A DNA stretch of 64,000 nt from Haliangium sp050303215 (GCF_050303215.1 NZ_JBNLBH010000057.1:1-64000); one strand, 5' to 3'; positions 9,367 through 29,269 are shown, counted from the first letter of the stretch. Notes: generated by a model not told the origin, from the letters alone. Program-made: numbers and translations.

Positions 9367-11136
9367 TCAGACCACGAAGAACCACTCCAGACCCGCGAGC
9401 TGCAGCAGCGCCGACGCGATGGCCAGCAGGGCCCCCGTGACCGTGGCCCCGCCCAGCACCCCGGCGCCGATGAACACCGCGTCGCGCCGACCCCGCTCCG
9501 TCCCTTTCCCGGACAGCCGGTAGCCCACGCTCACCGCCGGCGTGATCAAGCTCCCCACGCAGATCGCGGCCGACATCGGCAGCGGCAGCAGCAGCCCGAT
9601 CGCGACCCCGAACAGCGACGGCATCCACGGCGCCGTTCGGGTCCACGTGGCCAGGAAGGTGTACACCACCCCGGCCCCGCTGGCCGCGATCACGGCCCAC
9701 AGCAGCGCCCCCTCGGAGGGGAACGCCCCGGCGAAGGTCTGGGCGACGATCAAATAAAAGCGCGGCCCGGGCGCCGGCAGCCCACCCTCGGTACCGATGC
9801 CCATGGTCGCGTGCAGCAGGTTGAGGAACGGCACCGCCAGCACCGCAGCGAGCACCACCCCGATGATCTGCACGCTGGTCTGGTGGGTCGGGTTGGCGTC
9901 GATCAAGTACCCGGTGCGGTGATCCTGCATCATGTCCACCGCCATGCCCGCGATTGTGGTCCCGATGACCACCATGCCCAGCAGCGCGATCTCCATGCCG
10001 GTATCGGGCAGCGCGAACGCGCACAGCGCCAGCACCGCGATGGCCAACAGGATGAGCGGGTTGATGTCCGTATCCGCGGCCACCCGGCCGTTGCCGATGC
10101 ACAGCGGCCAGGCCAGGGCCGCGACCACCAGGGCCAAGTACAGCGGCAGGTCGAACACCCGGTGCGCGCACAGCGCGCCCAGGATCAGGGCGACCCCGGT
10201 CACCACCGCGTAGGCCAGGGTGCGGCGGCGGGGTCGAGGGTGCTCGGTGCGACCCGGGGCAAGGCCCGGCGGCAGGCTGGGCGCGGGGCGGAGCAGGTAC
10301 GCGAAGCCGATGCCGGCCAGCGTCGGCAGCGCGACCAAGGAGATCGCCAGCCAGTTCTTCCACTCCTCCACCGCCATGGCATCGACCTCGCCTCCGGCCG
10401 GGGCCAGGGCCGGGCTCAAGATCCACGGCACGGCCAGGCTGCCGGCGACCAGGCCCAGGCCCACCCGCGGGCCCACGATCATGCCGATGCCGAAAAGCAC
10501 CGGGTCGAGGCTGATCTGGAACCGACCCGAGCGCGGCAGCGCCGCCAGCAGCGCCTCGCCGCCGCGCTCGAAGGCGAGCTTGGTGGGCAGAGAGGCCAGC
10601 GCGGCCACGAGCCCACCCAGGCCCAAGCGCCGCAGCGGTCGGCCCGGGTCGGCGGTGTCGGCCGTGGGCTTGTTCAGGCTCTTGAGGATCACGGCGCAGG
10701 CCGTGCCCGAGGGGAAGAAGTGCCGGATCATGGACCGCCGCACCGAGGTGCCGACGAACACGCCGACCACGCCCAGGGTCACGAACAGCGCGATCTGGGT
10801 GACCAGATCGGGCGCAAAGTCGGGATCGACCAGCAGCACCGCGGCGTAGCCGGCCACGGCCGTGCCCATGCTGGCGCCGGCGCTGGCCATGGTCTGGCCC
10901 AGGTTGAGCCCCACGATCGACGGCAGACGGCCCTGGATCGCGGTCAGCACGAGGGCCGCGGACACCACCGCGATGATCGAGCCGCCGAAGCCGAAGCCCG
11001 TGAGCAGGGTCGCGTAGACGTTGGCGATGGCGAGGAGCCCGGCCAGCGCGCCGAACAGCAGCCACTCGAGCGCCGTCTGGCGGGGCAGGTGGGTCCCGGG
11101 AGCCTCGGCGTCGGGATCTGAAGGCCGGTCTTGCAC
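9367..11136 (-). CDS. OPT-family oligopeptide/metal-chelate transporter
   Basis: The 589-residue protein is almost wholly membrane-embedded, with about 14 hydrophobic segments. It matches the OPT/YSL family in its opening (a loop leading to GALAGLLAIANVYATLLTG), in GLNLGQTMASAGASMG and in HFFPSGTACAVILKSLNK. Family members import oligopeptides or metal chelates by proton coupling across the inner membrane; the substrate cannot be read here. The annotated start is a GTG at 11136, and the first strongly conserved segment starts about 20 residues in. A bulky hydrophilic loop near residue 290 (PGLAPGRTEHPRPRRR) joins the two halves. It is a single gene, transcribed away from the outer-membrane barrel gene. 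Confidence 0.9.
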   Translation of the reverse strand: MQDRPSDPDAEAPGTHLPRQTALEWLLFGALAGLLAIANVYATLLTGFGFGGSIIAVVSAALVLTAIQGRLPSIVGLNLGQTMASAGASMGTAVAGYAAVLLVDPDFAPDLVTQIALFVTLGVVGVFVGTSVRRSMIRHFFPSGTACAVILKSLNKPTADTADPGRPLRRLGLGGLVAALASLPTKLAFERGGEALLAALPRSGRFQISLDPVLFGIGMIVGPRVGLGLVAGSLAVPWILSPALAPAGGEVDAMAVEEWKNWLAISLVALPTLAGIGFAYLLRPAPSLPPGLAPGRTEHPRPRRRTLAYAVVTGVALILGALCAHRVFDLPLYLALVVAALAWPLCIGNGRVAADTDINPLILLAIAVLALCAFALPDTGMEIALLGMVVIGTTIAGMAVDMMQDHRTGYLIDANPTHQTSVQIIGVVLAAVLAVPFLNLLHATMGIGTEGGLPAPGPRFYLIVAQTFAGAFPSEGALLWAVIAASGAGVVYTFLATWTRTAPWMPSLFGVAIGLLLPLPMSAAICVGSLITPAVSVGYRLSGKGTERGRRDAVFIGAGVLGGATVTGALLAIASALLQLAGLEWFFVV

Positions 11137-11344
11137 GGGCCGAGCATACTGGCTGCGGGCGGCGACGTGGGCTGTGGTCCGGCTCGCAACTGCTCGCCAC
11201 CGCTGCGCCCGATCTGTGAACCGGCTGTCACACCTGTGGCCGCGAGCCCCGGGGGCGACGTGTCGAAATCGTGGGATGCCAAGTACTTACGAAGCTAGTA
11301 GACTTGGGCACGCGACTTGCGGAGGCAGGGCCTCGGAGTTGATC

Positions 11345-12346
11345 ATGAAAACACCCACGATCTCGTTCGCCACCATGATGGTCCTCGTGGGCGCCGCGCT
11401 CGGCCCGGCCGCCCCGGCGCTCGCCCAGAACGGTCCGACGCCGGTCTACGCGCCCGCGCCGGCCGCACCCCAGCCCGCCCAGCCGGCGCCCCAGCCGGTG
11501 CAGGCGGCGCCGACCTACCCGCCGGCGCCGGCGCCGCCCGCGCCGACCTATGCCCCTGCGCCCCAGCCGGCGCCGCCCGCGCCGACCTACGCCCCGGCCC
11601 CGGCCCAGCCCGCACCGACCTACGCGCCGGCGCCGCCCGCTCCCGCGCCGACCCCGGCCCAGCCCGCGCCGGCCTACCCCCCCGCGCCTCAGCCCGCGCC
11701 CGCGCCCGCGCCGACCCCGGCCCAGCCCGCGGCCCAGCCCGGCTACCCGACCCAGCCGCAGCCCGCGCCGACCTACGCGCCGCCGCCGCCACAGCCGCAG
11801 CCGACCTACGCCCCGCAGCCGGCCCCACCGCCCCCGCCGTCAGGAGGGCGCTGGAGCTTCGTCAACAACATCCAGCTCGGCGTGAACCTGTCCAGCGGCG
11901 GCTACGAGTCCGATCGCTACGGCGAGTCCAACTCCTTTGGCTACGGCATCTTCGGCCGCTACCGCTTCGACCCCCGCATCGAGGTCGAGGTGTCCCTGGG
12001 CGTCGAGCGCACCTCGCTGCTCAACGGCGCCACCCGCGAGTTTCGGCCCATCGGCGCCAGCGCGCTGTACTACCTGTTCAACCTGCGCGGGATCGAGTTC
12101 TACGGCCGCGGCGGCCTGGCCCGCTCCAAAGAGACCTATACCAACAACAACAACCCCCGCCCCGTGCTCGACTTCTCGGCCACCCACTTCCACATCGGCG
12201 GGGGCGTGACCTACGTCTTCCGCCGCAACATCGGGGTCACGGCCGAGCTGCGCTGGTCGCTCATCAACCGGTCCCAGAACGCGTTTTCCGAGAGCTTCAG
12301 CACCAGCGGCGTGCAGTACGGCCTGGCCGCTTCGTACCACTTCTGA
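11345..12346 (+). CDS. Outer-membrane beta-barrel protein with long Pro/Ala-rich periplasmic linker
   Basis: The 333-residue protein starts at ATG 11345; the earlier in-frame region reads through antisense of the transporter. Residues 1-27 form a signal peptide ending ALAQ. Residues 28 to about 165 are low complexity, built from Ala-Pro-Thr-Tyr-Ala-Pro and Pro-Ala-Pro units. The last 165 residues alternate in the way of an outer-membrane barrel (NIQLGVNLSSGGY, FGRYRFDPRIEVEVSLGVERTS, FHIGGGVTYVFRRNIGVTAELRWSL) and end in a terminal Phe (GLAASYHF), the usual BAM-recognition signature. An 8-10 stranded OmpA/OmpW-like barrel is likely. The Pro-rich segment may reach across periplasm or peptidoglycan. 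No enzymatic function is suggested. Confidence 0.85.
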   Translation: MKTPTISFATMMVLVGAALGPAAPALAQNGPTPVYAPAPAAPQPAQPAPQPVQAAPTYPPAPAPPAPTYAPAPQPAPPAPTYAPAPAQPAPTYAPAPPAPAPTPAQPAPAYPPAPQPAPAPAPTPAQPAAQPGYPTQPQPAPTYAPPPPQPQPTYAPQPAPPPPPSGGRWSFVNNIQLGVNLSSGGYESDRYGESNSFGYGIFGRYRFDPRIEVEVSLGVERTSLLNGATREFRPIGASALYYLFNLRGIEFYGRGGLARSKETYTNNNNPRPVLDFSATHFHIGGGVTYVFRRNIGVTAELRWSLINRSQNAFSESFSTSGVQYGLAASYHF

Positions 12347-12560
12347 GCCCGACGCCCCGGCCCCGCCCACGAGCGCGGCCACGAGCGCGATCGCCCGGCC
12401 GCCTCGAGATCCGGACATCGCTGTCATGCTCTCGGACCGAATCAACTCCAACTAGCCGAAAGTACATGGTGGCACCGGCCTTGCTTTGAGGGAGGACATG
12501 CCCGCGGCGCTGCGGCGCCCAGCGAACCCGTCCCATCTCCAGCAAGCAACGGAGTCCCCC

Positions 12561-14279
<1,719 letters not shown>

Positions 14280-14426
14280 CTCGTCGGTTCGCCGCAACCT
14301 GGGTTCGTGCCGGCGGTGCGACGATCTCGTCGGTGTGGGAGTGTGGGCCCGCTCGCGGCGCCCTTCATCCGGGCGCGCTAGGGTGGAGTCAGTGCTCTCT
14401 CGGGATCAGCTCATCGGAACGTCGCC

Positions 14427-15854
14427 GTGAGAGCGCGCGTGCGCCTCCTCGCCGCCGCCGGACTGGCCGGGTTCGTCCTGGTCGGGCTCGGCTCGCCTGC
14501 GCTCGCCAAGAGCGCGGGCCCGGGGCTGTTTTGCAGCGCGTATCCGGCCAGCCCGTTGTGCGTCGGCACTCAGCCCGCGTGCACCCTGTGTCACAGCGTG
14601 CCGCCGGAGCGTAACGGTTTCGGCGCGGCGGTCGAGGCCGAGCTGCTGCCGGGCGCGCCCCGACCGCTCAGCGATGCGGACTACGCCCAGGCCCTGCCGG
14701 GCGCGCTCGCGGCCGTCGAGGGCGCGGACAGCGACGGCGACGGGGTGTCCAACCTCGACGAGATCCTGGCCGGCACCTTCCCGGCCGACCCGAGCTCGCT
14801 GCCCCAGAGCGACGGCTGCGACGGCGGGGGCCAGAACCCGTACTACGACCTGTGCAGCTACGACGCCCGCTACGCGCTCAAGAAGCTCCGCCTGGATGTG
14901 TGCGGGTACTCGCCCAGCTTCGAGGAGGTCGAAGAGATCGCGGCGCTGGCGGAGAGCGAGCAGCGCGCGCGCCTGCACCAGGTGCTCGACGAGTGCCTCG
15001 ACAGCGAGTTCTGGCAGGGCAAGAACGGGGTCTTGTGGGAGCTTGCGCACGCCAAGATCCGGCCGGTGGGCTCGCTCAAGTCCGGCGAGGACGCCGGTCA
15101 GCTCGGCATCTCCGACTACTACGACGATTACCACCTGTTCGTGTGGAGCCAGATCGACGACCACGACGTGCGCGACCTGTTGACCGCCGACTACTACGTC
15201 GAGCGGATCTCGGACGCGCCCACCCGCTATCAGCAGGCCCAGGATCTGCCCACCCAGCTCATGCAGCGCGAGCGCCGGGCCGGGCTCATGACCACCAACT
15301 GGGTCATGGTCTACAACGTGATGTTCACGGCCCTGCCCCGGACCGCGGCGGCCCAGGCCTACCGGGCCTTCCTCGGCTTCGACATCGCCCGCCTCGAAGG
15401 CCTCGACCCGGTCGCCGGCGAGCCCCGCGACTACGACGACAAGGGCGTGGACCAGCCCGCGTGCGCGGTCTGCCACGCCACCCTCGACCCGCTGACCTAC
15501 CCGTTCCGCAACTACAACGGGTTTTCGGGCGGGCAGCCGTTCCGCTACGTGGACGGCCGCATCGAGGCCTTCTTCGCCAACGAGGCCCCGACCATCACCG
15601 ACATCCCCGAGGCCGGGGTGGTGCTCGGACAGCCGGTCGCCGACTTGGTCGAGTGGGCCCAGGTGGCCGCCGACAGCAGCGAGTTCCTCATCGCCACCGT
15701 GCGCGACTACTGGCGGCTGCTGGTGGGCGGCGCGCCGGCCCCCACCGACGAGGAGTTCCAAGGCCTGTGGCAGCGGTTGGGCGACGAGCACGCCTACTCG
15801 GTCGAGCGCATGCTGCACGAGCTCATCGACACGGAGGCCTACGGTGTTCCCTGA
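14427..15854 (+). CDS. Exported cytochrome c-like protein with thrombospondin type-3 repeat (DUF1588/DUF1592-like)
   Basis: This 475-residue exported protein has a signal peptide ending at LAKS (about 28). There are two haem-binding CxxCH motifs, CTLCH at 52-56 and CAVCH at 346-350. The second is followed by ATLDPLTYPFRNYNGFSGG, like the C-terminal haem motif of the DUF1592/DUF1588/DUF1585 proteins. A Ca-binding type-3 repeat (DSDGDGVSNLDE, about residue 100) lies between them. The C-terminal 90 residues resemble the helical DUF1585-like end. In related operons these large exported cytochromes are paired with a DUF1501 protein, as here (16558-18060). The next gene overlaps by 11 bp. The role is unknown; a surface polymer-degradation or redox complex has been suggested for the planctomycete relatives. 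Confidence 0.7.
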   Translation: MRARVRLLAAAGLAGFVLVGLGSPALAKSAGPGLFCSAYPASPLCVGTQPACTLCHSVPPERNGFGAAVEAELLPGAPRPLSDADYAQALPGALAAVEGADSDGDGVSNLDEILAGTFPADPSSLPQSDGCDGGGQNPYYDLCSYDARYALKKLRLDVCGYSPSFEEVEEIAALAESEQRARLHQVLDECLDSEFWQGKNGVLWELAHAKIRPVGSLKSGEDAGQLGISDYYDDYHLFVWSQIDDHDVRDLLTADYYVERISDAPTRYQQAQDLPTQLMQRERRAGLMTTNWVMVYNVMFTALPRTAAAQAYRAFLGFDIARLEGLDPVAGEPRDYDDKGVDQPACAVCHATLDPLTYPFRNYNGFSGGQPFRYVDGRIEAFFANEAPTITDIPEAGVVLGQPVADLVEWAQVAADSSEFLIATVRDYWRLLVGGAPAPTDEEFQGLWQRLGDEHAYSVERMLHELIDTEAYGVP

Positions 15855-16530
15855 GCGTCGGGCCGCCCGCGGGTCGAGGCGCTGGCTGGTCGGGCTGGCC
15901 GCGCTGGGGCTGTGCGCCTGCGGCGGGGGCGCGTCGGACCCGGTGTCGTACGACGGCGGCGGACCGGCTCCGGTCACCGACGCGGGACCCGCCGGCCCGG
16001 CGCCGTCGCAGAAGGCGCTGGTGAAGTTCAAGGGCCCGGATCGGCTGCGCAACGATCTGGGCCGGGCCCTGGAGCTGGCCGACGGCGAGATCTGCAACGA
16101 GCTGGGCCGATACTCGTGCACCGGGTTCGTACACCGGGTCCCGCTCGGGGGCACCGCGCCCTACGACCTGGGCCTGTATCAGCCCCTGCCCCAAGCCGCG
16201 CTCACGGGTCCGCTCGCGGTCGAGCGGGTGGTGATGTCGGCCTGTGTCGCCCGGGTCGATCGCGACCTCGGCGGTGACGAGGTGCTGTTTGGCGGGCTCG
16301 CGCTCGACGCCGCCGGCGCGCTCGTGGACGTGGACGGCGCCGACGTGACCACGGCCGTGACCAGGCTGTACGAGCGGGCGCTGCAGCGTCGGCCCGAGGA
16401 CGCCGAGCTGGGCCACCTGCGCCAACTCTACCGCGACGTCGAGGCCGCGGGCGGCGCCCGTCCGGCCCGTGATTGGGCGGTGCTGGCCTGCTTCGCGGTG
16501 ATGACCTCCATGGAGCAGCTCTTTTACTAG
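15844..16530 (+). CDS. Putative lipoprotein of the DUF1501-type operon
   Basis: The 228-residue protein starts inside the end of the preceding cytochrome-like gene (11-bp overlap). An Arg-rich n-region, a short hydrophobic stretch and a lipobox GLCAC (about 23-27) mark it as a lipoprotein. The mature part contains DGEICNELGRYSCTGFVHRVPLGG and ends with an alpha-helical segment (TRLYERALQRRPEDAELGHLRQLYRDVE) like those of the DUF1592-type partners. I do not recognise a catalytic motif. Its position between the cytochrome-like protein and the DUF1501 protein suggests that all three form one exported complex. Confidence 0.75.
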   Translation: MFPERRAARGSRRWLVGLAALGLCACGGGASDPVSYDGGGPAPVTDAGPAGPAPSQKALVKFKGPDRLRNDLGRALELADGEICNELGRYSCTGFVHRVPLGGTAPYDLGLYQPLPQAALTGPLAVERVVMSACVARVDRDLGGDEVLFGGLALDAAGALVDVDGADVTTAVTRLYERALQRRPEDAELGHLRQLYRDVEAAGGARPARDWAVLACFAVMTSMEQLFY

Positions 16531-16557
16531 TCACAGGCAGGACCGAGGCGAGCACAC

Positions 16558-18060
16558 ATGAGCAAGCGCACCATCCATCGCAGGCGCGTCCTTCAGACCC
16601 TGGCCGCGGGCGCCGCCGCCGGGGTGTTGGGGGCGAGTCGGCTGGGTCGGCCCCGGCGCGCGCGGGCGCAGTCCCCGGCCGGGCCGTCGCCGCGCTTCCT
16701 CATCGTGCTGGGCGGCTTCGGTGGGGCCTCCATCATCGACAGCTTCTTACCCGTCCGCGAGTCCGAAAGCGCCGCCGGCACCCGCATCAACGCCTACCCC
16801 GACGGCGAGGTCAAGGACGTGGCCGACACCCCGATCCGGGCCGTAGACCACGCCGGGAGCGCGGTCGGGGCGCTGCCGACGCCCTTCGACGCCCGCCACT
16901 CCGAGTTCTTGGCCCGGCACAAGCAAGACATGATGGTGGTCACCCAGACCGTGACCAGCGTGAACCACGCGGTGGCCCAGAAGCGCTCCATCACCGGCAA
17001 CGGGGCCTGGCAGGGCCGCACGCTGCAGGAGGCCGTGGCCTTGGCCTACGGCGAGGGCTCGTTGATCCCGAACGTCAACATGTCCACGCTGGGCTTCCTC
17101 GAGCACGGCGACGACCCCACCTTGCCGGCCTACTGCTACAACGAGGCGGTCAGTCAGCCGGCGCTGTGGCCGCTCGGCCTCGACGGCAGCCGCGGGATCC
17201 TGGGCGCGCCCGAGCGCGACCTGGTCGCCCTGGCCCGGCAGGTGCGCGACGATCGGCTCGACCCCGGCTCGCCTTTCTACCAGACTTTTCGCAACAGCGA
17301 GCGGCTCGCGCGCTGGCAGACCCAGCGCCGCCAGCAGGCCGCCATCGAGGCCCAGGACCTGATCACGCGCCTCAACGTGTTCCCCGACCTGCCGCCCAAC
17401 ATCCCGCTGTCCGAATACGGCCTGGCGTCGTCGCCGGAGGGGGCCCGGGTGCGGCAGGCGTTCCCGGCCTTCGCCAGCGATCCGCTCGAGGCCCAGGCCG
17501 CGCTCGCGTTCCTGCTGCTCAAGTACCGGGTCGCGGTGACCGTGACCCTGTCGCCGAGCTTCGCCCTGGTGCTGCCCACGCAGGCCGGGGTCGCGCTCAA
17601 CCCGCCGCTGGCCTTCGACTACGCCCACAACGCCCACCGCGGCGCCCAGGCGGTGATGTGGCAGCGCATCTTGAGCCTGGCCGACCGCCTGATCACGCTG
17701 CTCCAGGCCGAGGAGTTCGATCCCACCACCGGCGAGAGCATGTGGGACCGGACCCTGATCTACGTGGCCACCGAGTTCGGCCGCAGCAAGGGCCGGCCCG
17801 ACGGCGCGGATGACTTCGGCACCGGCCATGACCTCAACAACGGCAACCTGATCATCTCGCCGCTGGTGAACGGCAACACCGTGCTCGGCGGCGTCGACCC
17901 CGACACCGGCCTCACCTATGGCTTCGATCCCCAGACCGGCGCGCCCGAGCCCGGCCGCACCATGACCGAGGCCGAGATCTACGCCGGCATCCTGCAGGCC
18001 CTGGGGGTGGACACCAGCGGCAGCGGCCTGCCCGACGTGCCAGCCATGCGGCGAGGTTGA
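16558..18060 (+). CDS. DUF1501-like exported protein with Tat-type signal
   Basis: The 500-residue protein begins with a twin-arginine-like n-region (HRRRVLQTLAAGAAAG), so export in a folded state by Tat is likely. The body has the DUF1501 layout: an opening FLIVLGGFGGASIIDSF, a central helical region, then TLIYVATEFGRSKGRPDGADD and HDLNNGNLIISPLVNG, where family members share an alkaline-phosphatase-like fold. DUF1501 proteins are usually co-encoded with exported cytochrome or DUF1549/DUF1553/DUF1592 proteins, exactly the arrangement upstream. The substrate is unknown. The methyltransferase start is only 4 bp downstream of its stop, so the RNA-repair genes probably share its transcript. Confidence 0.8.
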   Translation: MSKRTIHRRRVLQTLAAGAAAGVLGASRLGRPRRARAQSPAGPSPRFLIVLGGFGGASIIDSFLPVRESESAAGTRINAYPDGEVKDVADTPIRAVDHAGSAVGALPTPFDARHSEFLARHKQDMMVVTQTVTSVNHAVAQKRSITGNGAWQGRTLQEAVALAYGEGSLIPNVNMSTLGFLEHGDDPTLPAYCYNEAVSQPALWPLGLDGSRGILGAPERDLVALARQVRDDRLDPGSPFYQTFRNSERLARWQTQRRQQAAIEAQDLITRLNVFPDLPPNIPLSEYGLASSPEGARVRQAFPAFASDPLEAQAALAFLLLKYRVAVTVTLSPSFALVLPTQAGVALNPPLAFDYAHNAHRGAQAVMWQRILSLADRLITLLQAEEFDPTTGESMWDRTLIYVATEFGRSKGRPDGADDFGTGHDLNNGNLIISPLVNGNTVLGGVDPDTGLTYGFDPQTGAPEPGRTMTEAEIYAGILQALGVDTSGSGLPDVPAMRRG

Positions 18061-18064
18061 GCGA

Positions 18065-18738
18065 GTGGACCCCGAGCACTATTACACCGCGCTGGCCGCC
18101 GCCTACGTGCGCGGCAGCCGCCCCGACCTGGCCGCCGCCCCGGATCTGGCCGCGGGCGTAGACGGCGCGGACGCCGACGCCGACCTGCGTCTGCTCCTGG
18201 CCGCCAAGGAGCACGGGCTGCGGCTGCACCGCTTCAAGCGCACCGCAGGGCTGCCCCGGGTGCGCCGAGTCCTGGGCGCGCTCAAGGGGTTCGGGCCGGC
18301 CAGCCTGCTCGATGTGGGCAGCGGTCGGGGGGCGTTCTTGTGGCCGCTGCTCGACGAGCTGCCGACGCTCGAGGTCACCGCCATCGATCTGTTGCAGCAC
18401 CGGGTGGACGACATCAACGCGGTCCGGCGGGGCGGGGTCGCGAGGGTCCAGGCCCGCCTGCTCGGGGCCGAGGCGCTGCCCTGGCCGGCCGACGCCTTCG
18501 ACGCGGTGACCATCTTGGAGGTGCTGGAGCACGTGGCCGACCCGGCCCCGGTGGCCGCGGAGGTGGTGCGGGTGGCGCGCGCCGTGGTCATCGCCACGGT
18601 CCCGGCCAAGGAGGACGACAACCCCGAGCACATCCGTCTGTTCACGCGCGACTCGCTGGCGGCGCTGTTCCGCCACGCGGGCGCGGCCGAGGTCAAGGTC
18701 GAGCACGTGCTCAACCACATGGTCGCGGTGGTGAGGCC

Positions 18739-18742
<4 letters not shown>
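18065..18742 (+). CDS. Class I SAM-dependent methyltransferase (RNA-repair cassette member)
   Basis: The 225-residue protein starts at GTG 18065. Motif I is LLDVGSGRGAF (about 80-90), then TAIDLL and the motif VTILEVLEHVADP. The E-x-x-E-H unit plus a later PEHIRLFTRDSL segment occurs in generic type 11 methyltransferases (UbiG-like). It also recalls the metal-binding E-x-x-E-H plus His arrangement of bacterial Hen1 RNA 3'-end 2'-O-methyltransferases. The gene ends inside the start codon of the RNA ligase (4-bp overlap at 18739-18742), so they are translationally coupled. The context favours RNA modification as the role, but the sequence alone does not decide between RNA and small-molecule substrates. 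Confidence 0.85.
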
Positions 18743-19577
<835 letters not shown>

Positions 19578-19581
<4 letters not shown>

Positions 19582-20717
19582 CGATCCTGGACGAGTGTCC
19601 ATCTCCGCCCGACTGGGCGCTGCCGTGGCAGCGGCTGCGCGACCGCTATGAGTGGGTCGAGGCCCTGCACGGCTGCCCCCAGGACCGGGCCTTCCACGCC
19701 GAGGGCGACGTCGGCATCCACACCCGGATGGCCTGCGAGGCGCTCGCCGGCAGCGCGGGGTTTCGCGCCCTGCCCGAGGCCGAGCGCCGGATCGTGTTCG
19801 CCGCCGTGCTCCTCCACGACGTGGCCAAGCCCGCCTGCACCAAGCACGAGGGCGGGCGCATCAGCTCGCGTGGACACAGCAGCCGCGGCGACATCCTGGC
19901 CCGCCGGATGCTGTGGCGGCAGGGGATCGAGTTCGCGCAGCGCGAGGCGATCTGCGCCCTGATCCGGCACCACCAGGTGCCGTTCTTCCTGATCGACCGC
20001 GACGACAGCCGGAAGTTGGCCTACCGGGTGAGCCAGAGCACGCGCTGCGACCACCTCGCGCTGGTGGCCTGGGCCGACGGCGTCGGCCGCCGCTGCGCCG
20101 ATCCCGCCGACCAGCAGCGGATCTTGGACAACGTGGCCCTGTTCCGCGAGTACTGCCGCGAGCACGAGTGCCTGATCGAGCCGCGGCGGTTCCCGTCCGA
20201 TCACTCGCGGTTTTTGTACTTCCACAAGCCCGACCGCGATCCCAACTACCACGCCCACGACGACACCACCTGCGAGGTGACCCTGATGGCGGGGCTGCCC
20301 GGCGCGGGCAAGGACCACTGGATTCGCCACAACGCCCGAGACTGCGAGGTGGTGTCGCTGGACGCGATCCGGGTCGAGCTGGGCGTCGACCCCGCGGCCC
20401 CGCAAGGCCGAGTCGTAGACGCGGGGCGGCGCCGAGCCCGACAGCTCTTGCAGCGCCGTCGGGCCTTGGTGTGGAACGCGACCAACCTCAGCCGGCAGCT
20501 CCGCGAGCAGCTCGTGGCGCTGTTTGCGGGCTACGGGGCGCGGATCCGGATCGTATATGTCGAGGACGGTGAGGACACCATCCGGGCCCGCAATCGCGCC
20601 CGCAAGGACCCGGTGCCCGAGCGCGTGATCGACAAGCTCCTGACCCGGTGGACGGTGCCCACCCGAGCCGACGCGCACGAGCTCTTGCTGTCGGTCCCCG
20701 GCGCCGGCGCGGCCTGA
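19578..20717 (+). CDS. HD phosphohydrolase-polynucleotide kinase fusion (HD-Pnk-type RNA end-healing enzyme)
   Basis: The 379-residue protein starts at ATG 19578, overlapping the ligase stop. The N-terminal half has an HD-domain metal site (H48, then LLHDVAKP with H80-D81, further LIRHH at about 129-132 and D168). The C-terminal half is a P-loop kinase with GLPGAGKD (K245) and SLDAIR (D262, the position of the phosphotransfer base in T4 Pnkp-type kinases), ending in a helical lid (RARNRARKDPVPERV). This two-part layout is that of bacterial HD-Pnk enzymes, which remove 3'-phosphate or 2',3'-cyclic phosphate ends and phosphorylate 5'-OH ends. With the adjacent ligase it can account for both steps, healing and sealing. 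It is probably the last gene of the operon; the next gene lies 149 bp on. Confidence 0.88.
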
Positions 20718-20866
20718 GCGGCGCCGGGGGGTCAATCGCCGTGGCTCCGCGCAGTGTCGAGCGTCTCGTCTCGGGCCGGCCGTGGGGCGCCGCGGCGGTC
20801 TCGGTGCGCGGCGGCGGTCTGGCAGCGCTTGTCAAAGCCGGCCGGGCCGTGGTCTAACCGCAGACC

Positions 20867-21742
<876 letters not shown>

Positions 21743-21812
21743 CTGGCTGCTGAAGAACGCTGCAGCCCGCTGGTAGCGGCCGCCGCGGCCGACCTTGGCA
21801 TCTCTGGCCAGC

Positions 21813-21845
21813 GGCGGCCGGATCGGCGACCCATGGGGCCGCCGC
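21813..21845. terminator. Possible bidirectional terminator hairpin
   Basis: CGGCGGCC at 21813-21820 and its complement GGCCGCCG at 21838-21845 could form an 8-bp GC-only stem with a 17-nt loop between the convergent Cys-rich and peroxiredoxin genes. No T-run follows, so the call is tentative. Confidence 0.3.
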
Positions 21846-21851
21846 CGGGTC

Positions 21852-22340
<489 letters not shown>

Positions 22341-22471
22341 GAGTCTGAATCTCCTGACGGGTCGTCTGATGCTCGGCGCGTCTAGTGCCGAGCGCGCGCA
22401 CCCTATCACAGTTCCGCGCTGCGCCCGGATGTCAAGCCGGCCCGCCGGCTGTGGTACACCTGCGCGATCCC

Positions 22472-24526
<2,055 letters not shown>

Positions 24527-24601
24527 CTCCTGGCACCTCCTGGCCGGGCGGGGGCTCTCCCTTGATTCAAGCGGTTGGCTCGGCAACAATCGGACCTTCC
24601 C

Positions 24602-28888
<4,287 letters not shown>

Positions 28889-28909
<21 letters not shown>

Positions 28910-28984
28910 CCAACGCACACGCGACCGAGGTCGGAGACAACGCGAACCGGCCACCGGGTTCGCCTGCCCAGCCCGGCGTAGCCA
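28889..28984. repeat. 24-bp direct repeat of the kinase-gene 3' end
   Basis: The last codons, stop and next bases of the kinase gene (28889-28912) recur identically at 28961-28984, 72 bp downstream. The second copy lies in non-coding DNA. It is probably the footprint of a partial duplication or of an inserted segment. Confidence 0.8.
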
Positions 28985-29269
28985 GGCGCGCGCGTACATG
29001 TGCGGGCCTCACACCTCTGTCCAAGATGTCCGCACACACGCGTCGTGCGTGAGTCACATGCGGGCGCTGCCCAGGCCGCGATGTTACCGGCTGGAAATCT
29101 AAACGACGTCTCGTCGAGGATAGAAAGTTCGTCTGGTAAACCTTGGTGGTTTGGATGCGTTTGAGATTTTCTATTGATTATGGGCAGATACCTTTAAGAG
29201 CCAGCCTCGGGTCGGAAATGGGTTGACTCAGGGTTTTTCTGAGTCCAATCTCCGTGACTGGAGGCTGTC
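28910..29269. other. Intergenic region before the lanthipeptide-type gene
   Basis: No gene is seen in these 360 bp. The first 140 bp are high-GC and contain the second copy of the 24-bp repeat. From about 29090 the base composition becomes markedly AT-richer than the rest of the window. This part contains two small inverted repeats (CGACG/CGTCG at about 29104-29116 and AAACC/GGTTT at 29138-29152) and a hairpin directly upstream of the precursor gene. A TTGAGA at about 29162 could be a -35 element, but I could not pair it with a convincing -10. Confidence 0.5.
29225..29245 (+). promoter_or_regulatory. Inverted repeat in the leader of the precursor-peptide gene
   Basis: GACTCAG (29225-29231) and CTGAGTC (29239-29245) form a perfect 7-bp inverted repeat with a 7-nt loop containing five T, ending 24 nt before the ATG at 29270. 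It could be an operator or a short attenuator-like hairpin in the 5' untranslated region. Confidence 0.45.

Noticed and set aside
11445..11840. Repetitive DNA that could be a minisatellite or CRISPR-like array
   Set aside because: It is the coding sequence of the Pro/Ala-rich linker of the outer-membrane barrel and stays in frame throughout.
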